Below, piece after piece: positions 8,199-16,105 of a DNA stretch of 64,000 nt; position 1 is the stretch's first letter; each line of letters starts with the position of its first letter. A program made the translations under genes and the position numbers. This stretch comes from JBELHJ01 sp042091495 (lineage in GTDB: Bacteria > Bacteroidota > Bacteroidia > Flavobacteriales > Flavobacteriaceae), in contig JBELHJ010000007.1 of the NCBI GenBank assembly GCA_042091495.1, positions 3,670 to 67,669 of the forward strand, written 5' to 3'. The notes beneath the pieces were generated by a model. The model saw only the letters and a list, made by a program, of their open reading frames with translations, did no database searches and had not been told where the DNA came from.

Positions 8199-8696
8199 AG
8201 GTGCAGTGATATAAATTTTCTTGTCTAATTTATGAACTGAGTCTATGATATCGTCATTAATTGGAATAAGGATTTCTTTATGATTATTTTCAATTACAAA
8301 TAAAGTTTGAGTAGTATTGTCATTTATATATGTTATGTTTCCAACCAAGCCTTTAATGCTGTCAATAACTTCAAATCCAATAACTTCGTGAAAATAAAAT
8401 TGATTATCATTTAACTTAGGTAATACTGATAAAGGAAGGTATAAATCACATTTAAGAAGTGAATTTACATCATCTTCATTCTCAATATCTTCAAGCTTTA
8501 CTCTTAGTAAATCAGATTTGTGTAATTTACTATGTTCAATAAAAAACGGAATTAGATTAGCTTTAACTTCAATAAATACGGCATCAATATTTTCGTATAG
8601 TTCAGGCTCATCAGTATCCAATTTTATAAGGATTTCTCCTTTAAAACTAAACGGCTTAACTATTTTGCCTAAGTAAAAACAATCTTTTTTTTTCAT
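8166..8696 (-). CDS. rimM: Ribosome maturation factor RimM
   Basis: 176 residues, normal for RimM, which binds S19 in the 30S head and assists 16S rRNA processing. The N-terminal barrel opens with FYLGKIVKPFSFKGEILIKLDTDEP (the G-x-I-x-K-x-x-x-x-x-G pattern of the family), and the PRC-barrel half contains FYFHEVIGFEVID and ILIPINDDII. It follows rpsP by 62 nt containing a terminator hairpin. Its TGA is the start of trmN6 once the artificial gap is removed. Confidence 0.92.
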   Translation of the reverse strand: MKKKDCFYLGKIVKPFSFKGEILIKLDTDEPELYENIDAVFIEVKANLIPFFIEHSKLHKSDLLRVKLEDIENEDDVNSLLKCDLYLPLSVLPKLNDNQFYFHEVIGFEVIDSIKGLVGNITYINDNTTQTLFVIENNHKEILIPINDDIIDSVHKLDKKIYITAPEGLIDLYLNE

Positions 8697-8706
8697 GAAA
8701 TTGCAT

Positions 8707-8739
8707 TAAAAAAAAACTCCGATGAAACATCGGAGTTTT
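8707..8739 (-). terminator. Intra-operon hairpin terminator between rpsP and rimM
   Basis: Perfect 12-bp inverted repeat, 8713-8724 against 8728-8739, with a 3-nt loop (core ACTCCGATG/CATCGGAGT). On the minus strand a run of T follows the stem. It sits between rpsP (upstream) and rimM (downstream), so it should terminate most rpsP transcripts and lower rimM-trmN6 expression. Confidence 0.85.
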
Positions 8740-8758
8740 AAAAGTATAAAATTTTATT

Positions 8759-9511
8759 TTATGCTTTGTTTTTATCTGTTTCTTCAGATGTTTCTTCAGT
8801 AGTGGTTTCAACAACCTCTTCAGTTGCAGCTTCAACCTCTTCAGTTACTTCCTCAGCTGGTGCTTCTTCTTTAACAGCTTCAACCTCAGTTTCAGCTACT
8901 TCGGTAGTTTCCTCAGCTGGTGCTTCTTCTTCAACAGCTTCAACCTCTTCATTTTCTGCTACTTCGGCAGTTTCCTCAGCTGGTGCTTCTTCTTCAACAG
9001 CTTCAACCTCTTCATTTTCTGCTACTTCGGCAGTTTCCTCAGCTGGTGTTTCTTCTTCAACAACTGGAGCATTTGCAGCTATTCTGGCTTCATTTACTGC
9101 TTTTTCAGCTTCAAGAGCTTTGGCTTTAGCATCTTCTTTAACTTTTGCAAGATCATCTTTTTTAGCATCAACTTTACCTTCTTTTTCAGCAACCCAAGCA
9201 TTAAATTTTTCTTCAGCTTGTTCTTCAGTCAAAGCACCTTTTCTAACACCTCCTACAAGATGATTTTTAAGTAAAGCACCTTTGTAAGATAAAATGGCTC
9301 TTGCTGTATCAGTTGGTTGAGCACCATTCTGTAACCATTTAACAGAGCTGTCAACATCTAAATTTATTGTTGCAGGATTAGTATTTGGATTATAAGTACC
9401 AATTTTTTCTAAATACTTACCATCTCTTTTTGCTCTTGAATCTGCGGCAACAATCCAGTAGAAAGGTTTCCCTTTCTTACCATGTCTTTGTAATCTAATT
9501 TTTACAGGCAT
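8759..9511 (-). CDS. rpsP: 30S ribosomal protein S16 with long acidic repeat tail
   Basis: 250 residues. Residues 1-80 are a normal S16 (MPVKIRLQRHGKKGKPFYWI, SRAKRDGKYLEKIGTYNPNT, WLQNGAQPTDTARAIL). The remaining 170 residues are a lysine/alanine helix-like stretch followed by a Glu/Ala/Val-rich tail made of tandem 21-residue units (VEEEAPAEETAEVAENEEVEA). Longer S16 tails are common in Bacteroidota, but the nearly perfect 63-bp DNA repeats here point to recent expansion. The core binds 16S rRNA in the 30S body; the role of the tail is unknown. Confidence 0.95.
   Translation of the reverse strand: MPVKIRLQRHGKKGKPFYWIVAADSRAKRDGKYLEKIGTYNPNTNPATINLDVDSSVKWLQNGAQPTDTARAILSYKGALLKNHLVGGVRKGALTEEQAEEKFNAWVAEKEGKVDAKKDDLAKVKEDAKAKALEAEKAVNEARIAANAPVVEEETPAEETAEVAENEEVEAVEEEAPAEETAEVAENEEVEAVEEEAPAEETTEVAETEVEAVKEEAPAEEVTEEVEAATEEVVETTTEETSEETDKNKA
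8851..9068. repeat. 63-bp tandem repeats inside rpsP
   Basis: Two perfect 63-bp copies (8911-8973 and 8974-9036) are flanked by a diverged 60-bp copy (8851-8910, one codon shorter) and a partial copy from 9037. The unit length is a multiple of three, so copy-number change keeps the rpsP frame. Confidence 0.9.
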
Positions 9512-9558
9512 AATAATTAATTATTTAGGGTTCTCGACCCTTGTTATTAATGAGGGTG

Positions 9559-9591
9559 CAAATATAGAATAATTATTTTAATAAATTCAAC
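9559..9591 (-). promoter_or_regulatory. Probable rpsP promoter
   Basis: On the minus strand TATATTTG (9566-9559) perfectly matches the Bacteroidota -7 element, and GTTG (9591-9588), one mismatch from TTTG, lies 21 nt upstream. The predicted start of transcription is about 40 nt before the rpsP ATG. Confidence 0.6.
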
Positions 9592-9656
9592 TAATTTACC
9601 TATGAAAAAACCTCATATGTTTTATACATTTACGGATGTAATTACCCTCTATTTTT

Positions 9657-12600
9657 ATGTTTTTAATTTTTGATACTGAGACCACGGGCTTACCAAAGCG
9701 ATGGAATGCTCCAATCTCTGACACAGATAATTGGCCAAGATGTATTCAGATTGCTTGGCAACTTCACGATGATCTAGGAAAATGTACAGAGCATAAAGAT
9801 TTTTTGATAAAGCCAGACGGATTCAACATTCCCTACGATGCTGAAAAAATTCACGGTATTTCCACTGAATTAGCAATTAATGAGGGAGTTTCTATCACAG
9901 AAGTTTTGAATGAATTCAACAATGCTTTATCAAAGGCTCAGTTTGTGGTGGGTCAAAATGTTGGTTTTGATGTTAATATCATGGGGGCAGAATTCTATAG
10001 AGCGGATATTAATAATATACTTCAGGAGCTTCCGGTTTTAGATACTTGTACAGAAATAACAGCCGAATTATGTAAAATACCAGGAGGAAGAGGCGGTAAA
10101 TTTAAGTTACCTACTTTGACAGAACTTCACCAAAAATTATTTAATCAACCATTTGCCGAGGCTCATAATGCAACTGCAGATGTTGAGGCAACAACCCGCT
10201 GCTTTTTTGAGTTGTTGAGAACAAATCATTTTAGTAAGGCACAATTAGGAGTTTCTTCAGACTATTTTGAAAGTTTTAAGTCTGCCAATACAAATACTAT
10301 CCAGGTAATAGGGTTAAATCACATCAACTTAAAAAAGCAAAGTGAAAAGTACAAGTTAAAACAAGTATCTGAAAATCTTTCAAACAAGGAAATTGAAAAG
10401 AACTTATCTGAGTTAGGTAATGTGCCATTTTCACACCTTCATAACCATTCACAATTTTCTATTTTACAATCAACAATTGCTGTAAATGAATTAGTTGCTA
10501 TAGCAGCTAAACACAAAATGCCAGCTGTAGCCTTGACAGATCATGCTAATATGATGGGTGCCTTTCATTTTGTTTCTGCTGTTTCAAATCATAACAAAAA
10601 AGTAAAAGCCTTAAATGAAGAAGCTATCCAAAAAGGCGAGCAACCACATCATTTTGAAATTAAAGCAATTATAGGATGTGAGTTTTTTGTTTGCGAAGAC
10701 CATTCAAATAAAAACACAAAAGACAACGGCTACCAGGTGGTATTTCTAGCTAAAAATAAAAACGGTTATCACAACCTTGCTAAGTTGTCATCTAAAGCGT
10801 ATACAGACGGTTTTTATTATGTTCCAAGGATTGATAAGAACTTAATCTTAGAATATAAGGATGACCTTATGGTTCTTACTGGTAATTTGTATGGAGAAGT
10901 ACCCAGTAAGGTTTTAAATATTGGTGAGCATCAAGCAGAAGAGGCTCTGTTGTGGTGGAAATCACACTTTGGAAGTGATTTATATATTGAATTAATGCGT
11001 CATGCTAATCAAGAAAATGAAAATCGCGTTAATGATGTGCTTATTCGTTTTGCAAAAGAACACGATATAAAACTAGTAGCAACAAATAATACGTATTATG
11101 CTGATAAATCTGATGCTAATGCACATGATATCTTGTTATGTGTAAAAGAGGGTGAAAAACAAGAGACTCCTATTGGAAGAGGTAGGGGTTATCGTTATGG
11201 ATTTCCTAATCAAGATTATTATTTTAAGTCTCAAGATGAAATGAAGACTCTTTTTAAAGATGTTCCTGAGGCTATTATAAATACTAATGAAATCATCAAT
11301 AAAGTCACTCCATTCGAATTAGCAAGAGACGTTTTATTACCTAAGTTTGACATTCCTGAGGAGTTTATTTGTAAAGAAGATGAAATTGATGGTGGAAAGC
11401 GTGGCGAAAATGCTTATTTAAGACATTTGACTTTTAAAGGGGCAGAAATCAGGTATGGAGAACTTAATGAATCCATTAAAGAACGCCTAAACTTTGAGTT
11501 AGAGGTTATTGAAAAAACAGGATATCCAGGTTATTTTTTAATTGTTGAAGACTTTATAAGAGAAGCAAGGAATATGAATGTTTCTGTAGGTCCAGGAAGG
11601 GGTTCTGCTGCTGGATCTGCAGTTGCCTATTGCCTTTGGATTACTAATATTGACCCAATAAAATATAATTTACTTTTTGAGCGTTTTCTTAATCCAGACA
11701 GGGTAAGTATGCCTGATATAGATATTGATTTTGATGATGAAGGAAGAGGTAGGGTTATGGATTACGTGATTAAGAAATATGGTGCTAATCAAGTAGCCCA
11801 AATTATTACTTACGGAACGATGGCAGCTAAATCATCAATAAGGGATACTGCCAGAGTTCTTGATTTACCGTTATTTGATGCCGATAGAATTGCGAAACTT
11901 ATTCCTAATATGTCAAAGTTAGCGAAGATTTTTGCATTGGATGAAAAGGGATTGAAAGAGAAATTTAGATCTGAAGAGCTTCAAAATGTTAATCAACTTA
12001 TTGGTATTAGTCAAGGGTCTGATTTGGAGGCAAAAACCTTAAATATTGCACGAAATCTTGAGGGCTCTATGCGAAATACGGGCATACATGCGTGTGGAGT
12101 CATTATCACTCCAGATGACATTACAAATTTCGTCCCAATTGCAGTAGCAAAGGATTCTGATCTTTATGTCACACAATTTGATAACTCTGTAGTTGAATCT
12201 GCGGGTCTTTTAAAAATGGATTTTCTTGGATTAAAAACTTTAACTCTCATAAAAGATACGGTTAAAATAGTCAAAGCTAAACATGGTGTCGAGTTAGACC
12301 CTGAGAATTTTCCTTTAGATGATGAAAAAACATATGCGTTGTTTCAACGTGGTGAAACCGTGGGAGTTTTTCAATATGAATCTCCGGGTATGCAAAAGCA
12401 TATGAAGGATCTGAAACCAACTGTTTTTGATGATTTGATAGCCATGAATGCCCTTTATAGACCGGGACCTATGGAATATATCCCTAGTTTTATTAGACGT
12501 AAACATGGAGAAGAAGAAATTGAATATGACCTTCCTGCTATGGAGGAATATTTAAAGGAAACTTATGGGATTACAGTTTATCAAGAGCAAGTCATGTTAT

Positions 12601-14039
12601 TGTCTCAAAAATTAGCTGATTTTACAAAAGGTGAAGCTGATGTTTTGAGAAAGGCTATGGGGAAAAAACAAATAGCTGTGCTGGATAAAATGAAACCTAA
12701 ATTTATCAGTCAGGCAAAAGATAAAGGACATGATCCAAAAAAACTGGAAAAAATTTGGACTGATTGGGAGGCCTTTGCAAGCTATGCTTTTAATAAATCA
12801 CATTCTACCTGTTATGCTTGGATTGCATATCAAACGGCATACCTTAAGGCCCACTATCCAGCTGAGTACATGGCCGCGGTTCTTTCAAATAATATGAATG
12901 ATATTAAAACAGTTACTTTTTTTATGGAGGAATGTAAGCGTATGAAATTAAATGTTTTAGGTCCTGATATTAATGAATCCTATTATAAATTTTCTGTCAA
13001 TAAAGATAATGCTGTAAGGTTTGGTATGGGAGCCATTAAGGGAGTAGGTCAAGGTGCTGTAGAAACAATTTTAGAAAATCGAAAAAAAGAAGGTCTTTAC
13101 AAGACCATCTTTGATTTTTCAAAGCGTATTGATCTTAGAGCAGCCAACAAGAAAGCATTTGAAAATTTAGCCTTGGCAGGCGCATTTGATTGTTTTGAAG
13201 GTACACACAGAGCTCAGTATTTTTATGATGATGGAAATGGAATGTCATTTTTGGAAAAGGCTATAAAATTTGGACATAAGCATCAGGAAAATGAAAATTC
13301 GGCTCAAGGGAATTTATTTGGAGAGTCTAGTGGTGTTGAAATTGATGAACCACAAGTCCCACCTTGCGAAGAATGGGGGACTATGGAGAAGTTAGCCAAA
13401 GAAAAAGAAGTTGTAGGTGTTTATATTTCTGGTCACCCTCTCGATGATTTTAGAATTGAAATGTCTACGTTTTGTAATGCTAACGTGTCCTTGTTTTCTA
13501 ACCTCAATAATTATATTAATCGTGAATTAGTTTTTGCAGGTGTTTTAACTGATGTGCAGCATAGAGTAAGTAAAAAAGGTACTGGTTGGGCAGCTTTTAC
13601 TATAGAGGATTATAATGACAGTTATGAGTTTAGAATTTTTAATGAAGATTATCTCAAGTTTAGACATTTTTTAGTGGTTAATTCTTTTTTATTTGTCAAA
13701 GTGTTTGTTCGTGAAGGCTGGGTAAATAAAGAAACTGGAAAAAGGAGTGATCCAAGGTTGCAGTTTAATTCATTTCAATTATTGGATCAAATTCTAGGTC
13801 AATTATCGAGAAAACTATCCATCCAATTAGATGTTAAAGATTTAACAGATAAACGGGTTGAGTATTTAAAAGGGTTGCTAGATAGGTATAAAGGGGATAA
13901 ACACGCCCTAGGATTTTTAGTCTATGACAATCAAGAAACTATAAAATTAGAAATGTTAAGTCGAAAATTTAAAGTTGACATTTCTCATGAATTATTAAAT
14001 AACTTAGAATCTTCAGATTTTTTATATAAGCTGAATTAA
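9657..14039 (+). CDS. dnaE: DNA polymerase III alpha subunit with N-terminal proofreading exonuclease domain
   Basis: 1460 residues, about 300 longer than E. coli DnaE. Residues 1-180 are a DEDD exonuclease: FDTETTG (Exo I), QNVGFDVNIMGAEF (Exo II) and HNATADVEAT (Exo III). From about residue 260 comes the PHP domain (HLHNHSQFSIL, ALTDHANMMGAFHF), then the C-family polymerase palm with GPGRGSAAGSAVAYCLWI and the catalytic Asp motif PDIDIDFDDEGRG near residues 680-695, helix-hairpin-helix (KGVGQGAVETIL) and an OB-fold near residue 1290. It should copy DNA and proofread in one chain, so a separate epsilon subunit may be less essential. This architecture is usual for Bacteroidota. Confidence 0.95.
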   Translation: MFLIFDTETTGLPKRWNAPISDTDNWPRCIQIAWQLHDDLGKCTEHKDFLIKPDGFNIPYDAEKIHGISTELAINEGVSITEVLNEFNNALSKAQFVVGQNVGFDVNIMGAEFYRADINNILQELPVLDTCTEITAELCKIPGGRGGKFKLPTLTELHQKLFNQPFAEAHNATADVEATTRCFFELLRTNHFSKAQLGVSSDYFESFKSANTNTIQVIGLNHINLKKQSEKYKLKQVSENLSNKEIEKNLSELGNVPFSHLHNHSQFSILQSTIAVNELVAIAAKHKMPAVALTDHANMMGAFHFVSAVSNHNKKVKALNEEAIQKGEQPHHFEIKAIIGCEFFVCEDHSNKNTKDNGYQVVFLAKNKNGYHNLAKLSSKAYTDGFYYVPRIDKNLILEYKDDLMVLTGNLYGEVPSKVLNIGEHQAEEALLWWKSHFGSDLYIELMRHANQENENRVNDVLIRFAKEHDIKLVATNNTYYADKSDANAHDILLCVKEGEKQETPIGRGRGYRYGFPNQDYYFKSQDEMKTLFKDVPEAIINTNEIINKVTPFELARDVLLPKFDIPEEFICKEDEIDGGKRGENAYLRHLTFKGAEIRYGELNESIKERLNFELEVIEKTGYPGYFLIVEDFIREARNMNVSVGPGRGSAAGSAVAYCLWITNIDPIKYNLLFERFLNPDRVSMPDIDIDFDDEGRGRVMDYVIKKYGANQVAQIITYGTMAAKSSIRDTARVLDLPLFDADRIAKLIPNMSKLAKIFALDEKGLKEKFRSEELQNVNQLIGISQGSDLEAKTLNIARNLEGSMRNTGIHACGVIITPDDITNFVPIAVAKDSDLYVTQFDNSVVESAGLLKMDFLGLKTLTLIKDTVKIVKAKHGVELDPENFPLDDEKTYALFQRGETVGVFQYESPGMQKHMKDLKPTVFDDLIAMNALYRPGPMEYIPSFIRRKHGEEEIEYDLPAMEEYLKETYGITVYQEQVMLLSQKLADFTKGEADVLRKAMGKKQIAVLDKMKPKFISQAKDKGHDPKKLEKIWTDWEAFASYAFNKSHSTCYAWIAYQTAYLKAHYPAEYMAAVLSNNMNDIKTVTFFMEECKRMKLNVLGPDINESYYKFSVNKDNAVRFGMGAIKGVGQGAVETILENRKKEGLYKTIFDFSKRIDLRAANKKAFENLALAGAFDCFEGTHRAQYFYDDGNGMSFLEKAIKFGHKHQENENSAQGNLFGESSGVEIDEPQVPPCEEWGTMEKLAKEKEVVGVYISGHPLDDFRIEMSTFCNANVSLFSNLNNYINRELVFAGVLTDVQHRVSKKGTGWAAFTIEDYNDSYEFRIFNEDYLKFRHFLVVNSFLFVKVFVREGWVNKETGKRSDPRLQFNSFQLLDQILGQLSRKLSIQLDVKDLTDKRVEYLKGLLDRYKGDKHALGFLVYDNQETIKLEMLSRKFKVDISHELLNNLESSDFLYKLN

Positions 14040-14112
14040 TTCCAGATAGTTATTTTCAATTTTATTATTGTAAAAACATATATTCCTAAACATACATAAG
14101 TAGTTTTTTAAT

Positions 14113-14120
14113 TAAATTTG
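14113..14120 (+). promoter_or_regulatory. -7 element TAAATTTG of trxA
   Basis: TAAATTTG matches TAnnTTTG and lies 36 nt before the trxA ATG. No good TTTG at -33 is visible, so confidence is moderate. Confidence 0.45.
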
Positions 14121-14156
14121 TACTTTAAAATTAAATAATAATAAATATAGAATAAT

Positions 14157-14474
14157 ATGGCATTAGAAATAACAGATTCAAATTTTGAAGAGACTGTATT
14201 AAAGAGTTCTAAACCTGTTTTAGTTGATTTTTGGGCTGCTTGGTGTGGTCCTTGCAGAATGGTTGGACCTGTAATTGACGAGATTAGCAATGAATATGAA
14301 GGTAAAGCTGTAGTTGGCAAAGTAGATGTTGATGCCAATCAAGAGTTTGCAGCAAAATATGGTGTAAGGAATATTCCAACAGTTTTGGTTTTCAATAATG
14401 GAGAAGTTGTAGGAAGACAAGTAGGTGTGTCGCCTAAAGCAGCTTATACTGAAGCTATTGATGCACTTTTGTAA
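14157..14474 (+). CDS. trxA: Thioredoxin
   Basis: 105 residues with the whole thioredoxin fold. The active site is FWAAWCGPCRMVGP (WCGPC at residues 27-31), the conserved cis-proline lies in RNIPTVLVF, and the start MALEITDSNFEE is typical for flavobacterial thioredoxin 1. It is a general cytosolic dithiol reductant. It is transcribed alone, with a -7 box upstream and a strong hairpin terminator after the stop. Confidence 0.95.
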   Translation: MALEITDSNFEETVLKSSKPVLVDFWAAWCGPCRMVGPVIDEISNEYEGKAVVGKVDVDANQEFAAKYGVRNIPTVLVFNNGEVVGRQVGVSPKAAYTEAIDALL

Positions 14475-14499
14475 TTAAAATAATCTTTTGATATCCCAA

Positions 14500-14528
14500 A
14501 GGTTTGCTTTAATAGCAAACCTTTTTTA
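14500..14528 (+). terminator. Rho-independent terminator of trxA
   Basis: Nine-bp stem AGGTTTGCT/AGCAAACCT with a 5-nt loop followed by TTTTTT, 25 nt after the trxA stop. Confidence 0.85.
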
Positions 14529-14538
14529 GTTTTAATAA

Positions 14539-15468
14539 ATGAATTTTGATTTAAAATTAGAATCCTCAGGTAAATTATTAAATCTTGAATTAATGGCTCA
14601 ACAAATTGTTGAAGGTTTTAATTCGGGTTATCATAAAAGTCCTTTTCATGGCTTTTCTTCCGAGTTTGAAGAACATAAAATCTATAACTTTGGAGAATCC
14701 ACTAAACATATCGATTGGAAATTATTTGCGCGTTCTGATAAACTATATACTAAACGTTTTGATGATGATACTAATTTAAGGTGTCATTTTATAATTGATA
14801 ATAGTGCCTCAATGCATTACCCAACAGTTACCACAAAGGATCTAAAGACAGTCAATAAGTTAAGGTTTTCAGTTTTATCTGTAGCGTCATTAATGCAAGT
14901 TTTAAAAAAACAGCGAGATGCCATAGGATTAAGTGTTTTTGGTACTGATTATGAAAGTTTTTTTACCGAACGAGGCAATTCTAAACACTATTACACATTG
15001 ATGAGCACTCTCACTAAATTATATTTGGGAACTCCTCAAAAGGGTCAAACGAATACATATAAATATCTACATGAAATATCTGACAAAATTCACAAAAGGT
15101 CATTAATTGTTTTATTCACAGATATGTTCCAGTCTGCTGTTGAGGATGAAAAATTATTTGATGCTGTTAGACATTTAAAGTTTAATAAACATGAGGTAAT
15201 CATTTTTCATGTGTATGATTCTAAAACAGAATTTAATTTTGAATTTATTAATAGGCCTACCAAATTTATTGATACTGAAACAGGAGATTCTGTTGATATT
15301 TTTCCAAATCAAATCCAAAAAAAGTATACTCAAAAAACCAAAGACTATTTTAGAAAAATTAAATTAAAATGTTCTCAGTATAAAATTAATTATGTGCAAT
15401 CTGATGTAAATGAGGGATTTGATAATATTCTGAAATCACTATTAATTTCACGTCAAAAAATTAAGTGA
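14539..15468 (+). CDS. DUF58 domain protein (vWA-like)
   Basis: 309 residues. The DUF58 hallmark GESTKHIDWKLFARSDKLYTKRF lies near residues 51-75, followed by a von Willebrand A-like domain with the MIDAS-type DNSASMHYP motif and LFTDMFQ later. DUF58 proteins usually work with MoxR AAA+ ATPases in protein-complex maturation. No moxR gene is next to it here, unlike in many relatives, so the partner must be elsewhere. It follows the trxA terminator by about 10 nt, so its promoter probably overlaps that region. Confidence 0.85.
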   Translation: MNFDLKLESSGKLLNLELMAQQIVEGFNSGYHKSPFHGFSSEFEEHKIYNFGESTKHIDWKLFARSDKLYTKRFDDDTNLRCHFIIDNSASMHYPTVTTKDLKTVNKLRFSVLSVASLMQVLKKQRDAIGLSVFGTDYESFFTERGNSKHYYTLMSTLTKLYLGTPQKGQTNTYKYLHEISDKIHKRSLIVLFTDMFQSAVEDEKLFDAVRHLKFNKHEVIIFHVYDSKTEFNFEFINRPTKFIDTETGDSVDIFPNQIQKKYTQKTKDYFRKIKLKCSQYKINYVQSDVNEGFDNILKSLLISRQKIK

Positions 15469-15494
15469 TATTTTTAAAAAAATAATATATTCCT

Positions 15495-15525
15495 TTTGGT
15501 TAAATAAAAATGTAGTGTATATTTG
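15495..15525 (+). promoter_or_regulatory. Promoter of tRNA-Asp
   Basis: TTTG at 15495-15498, 19-nt spacer, TATATTTG at 15518-15525: a perfect match to the Bacteroidota housekeeping sigma consensus. The tRNA begins 19 nt after the -7 box. Confidence 0.85.
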
Positions 15526-15543
15526 CAACCGCAATAACGCTGA

Positions 15544-15617
15544 GGTCTGGTAGTTCAGCTGGTTAGAATACCTGCCTGTCACGCAGGGGGTCGCGGGTTC
15601 GAGTCCCGTCCAGACCG
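15544..15617 (+). tRNA. tRNA-Asp (anticodon GTC)
   Basis: 74-nt cloverleaf. Acceptor stem GGTCTGG pairs with CCAGACC, the D arm contains AGTTCAGCTGGTT, the anticodon stem CCTGC/GCAGG encloses CTGTCAC with anticodon GTC, and the T arm GCGGGTTCGAGTCCCGT is canonical. The discriminator is G, as for aspartate tRNAs. The CCA end is not encoded. A perfect promoter precedes it and a terminator follows. Confidence 0.97.
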
Positions 15618-15628
15618 CAAATTTGCTC

Positions 15629-15658
15629 AAAGCTTCAAAGTTTTTTGAAGCTTTTTTT
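15629..15658 (+). terminator. Terminator after tRNA-Asp
   Basis: Inverted repeat AAAGCTTCAAA/TTTGAAGCTTT with a 4-nt loop and a following T run, 11 nt after the tRNA. Confidence 0.85.
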
Positions 15659-15918
15659 GGCAACAAAAATAAGTTGTGTTGACTGATGGGTTCTAATCTC
15701 ATCAGTGGTTTAGTTGTTAAACCCATGAAAGGCTTTCCTTTTTTGATTTATATCAAAATTGGGATGCTTTTTTGTTTTGTGTCAATTTATAAAAGTCATA
15801 AAGTCCAAATTTAAGTTTTATCCGTATTATTTATAAGGTTTTACCTATTGTGTTTTAGGGCGGTTTGTATAATTTTAAATTATCCAAATTAACCTTTAAA
15901 ACATAAATTTTAATAGCG
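15659..15918. other. Intergenic region with no recognisable gene
   Basis: 260 nt between the tRNA-Asp terminator and the small lipoprotein gene. I see no RNA gene, repeat or complete consensus promoter. A GGTTTGTATAATTTT stretch near 15862-15876 could contribute to the promoter of the downstream signalling genes but matches poorly. Confidence 0.4.
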
Positions 15919-16104
15919 ATGAAACGTAGATTAATTGTTTTACTGAGCGTGTTTATTTTAATCATTATTTATGCTTGTACTCCACAAGAAATTGACGGGA
16001 CTAATCAAAGTCACAATCCAAATCAGGAATTTGATACTGGAGACTCTGGAAACCCTGTAGATGATGATAAAGATTCAACCTTGCTCGATGACTTGAGTTT
16101 ATAG
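15919..16104 (+). CDS. Small hypothetical lipoprotein
   Basis: 61 residues. A basic start (MKRR), one hydrophobic stretch and a lipobox-like IIYAC at residues 16-20 indicate a lipoprotein signal peptide. The mature part of about 40 residues is polar and acidic (GDSGNPVDDDKDSTLLDD) with no recognisable domain. It ends one base before the TTG start of the TPR histidine kinase, so the two are surely co-transcribed. It may be an accessory of that kinase, but nothing in the sequence proves it. Confidence 0.6.
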   Translation: MKRRLIVLLSVFILIIIYACTPQEIDGTNQSHNPNQEFDTGDSGNPVDDDKDSTLLDDLSL

Positions 16105-16105
16105 A

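Noticed and set aside
7958..8209. Open frame running through the N gap
   Set aside because: It consists of undetermined bases and two copies of the same 55-nt sequence, both antisense to trmN6/rimM.
8766..9263. Ser/Ala-rich open frame of 165 codons on the plus strand
   Set aside because: It is the antisense shadow of the repetitive rpsP tail; its composition follows from the Glu/Ala codons of the other strand.
15448..15726. Minus-strand open frame of 92 codons over tRNA-Asp
   Set aside because: It is antisense to the tRNA and contains the familiar false peptide GLEPATPCVTGRYSNQL that arises from tRNA genes; there is no independent evidence for translation.
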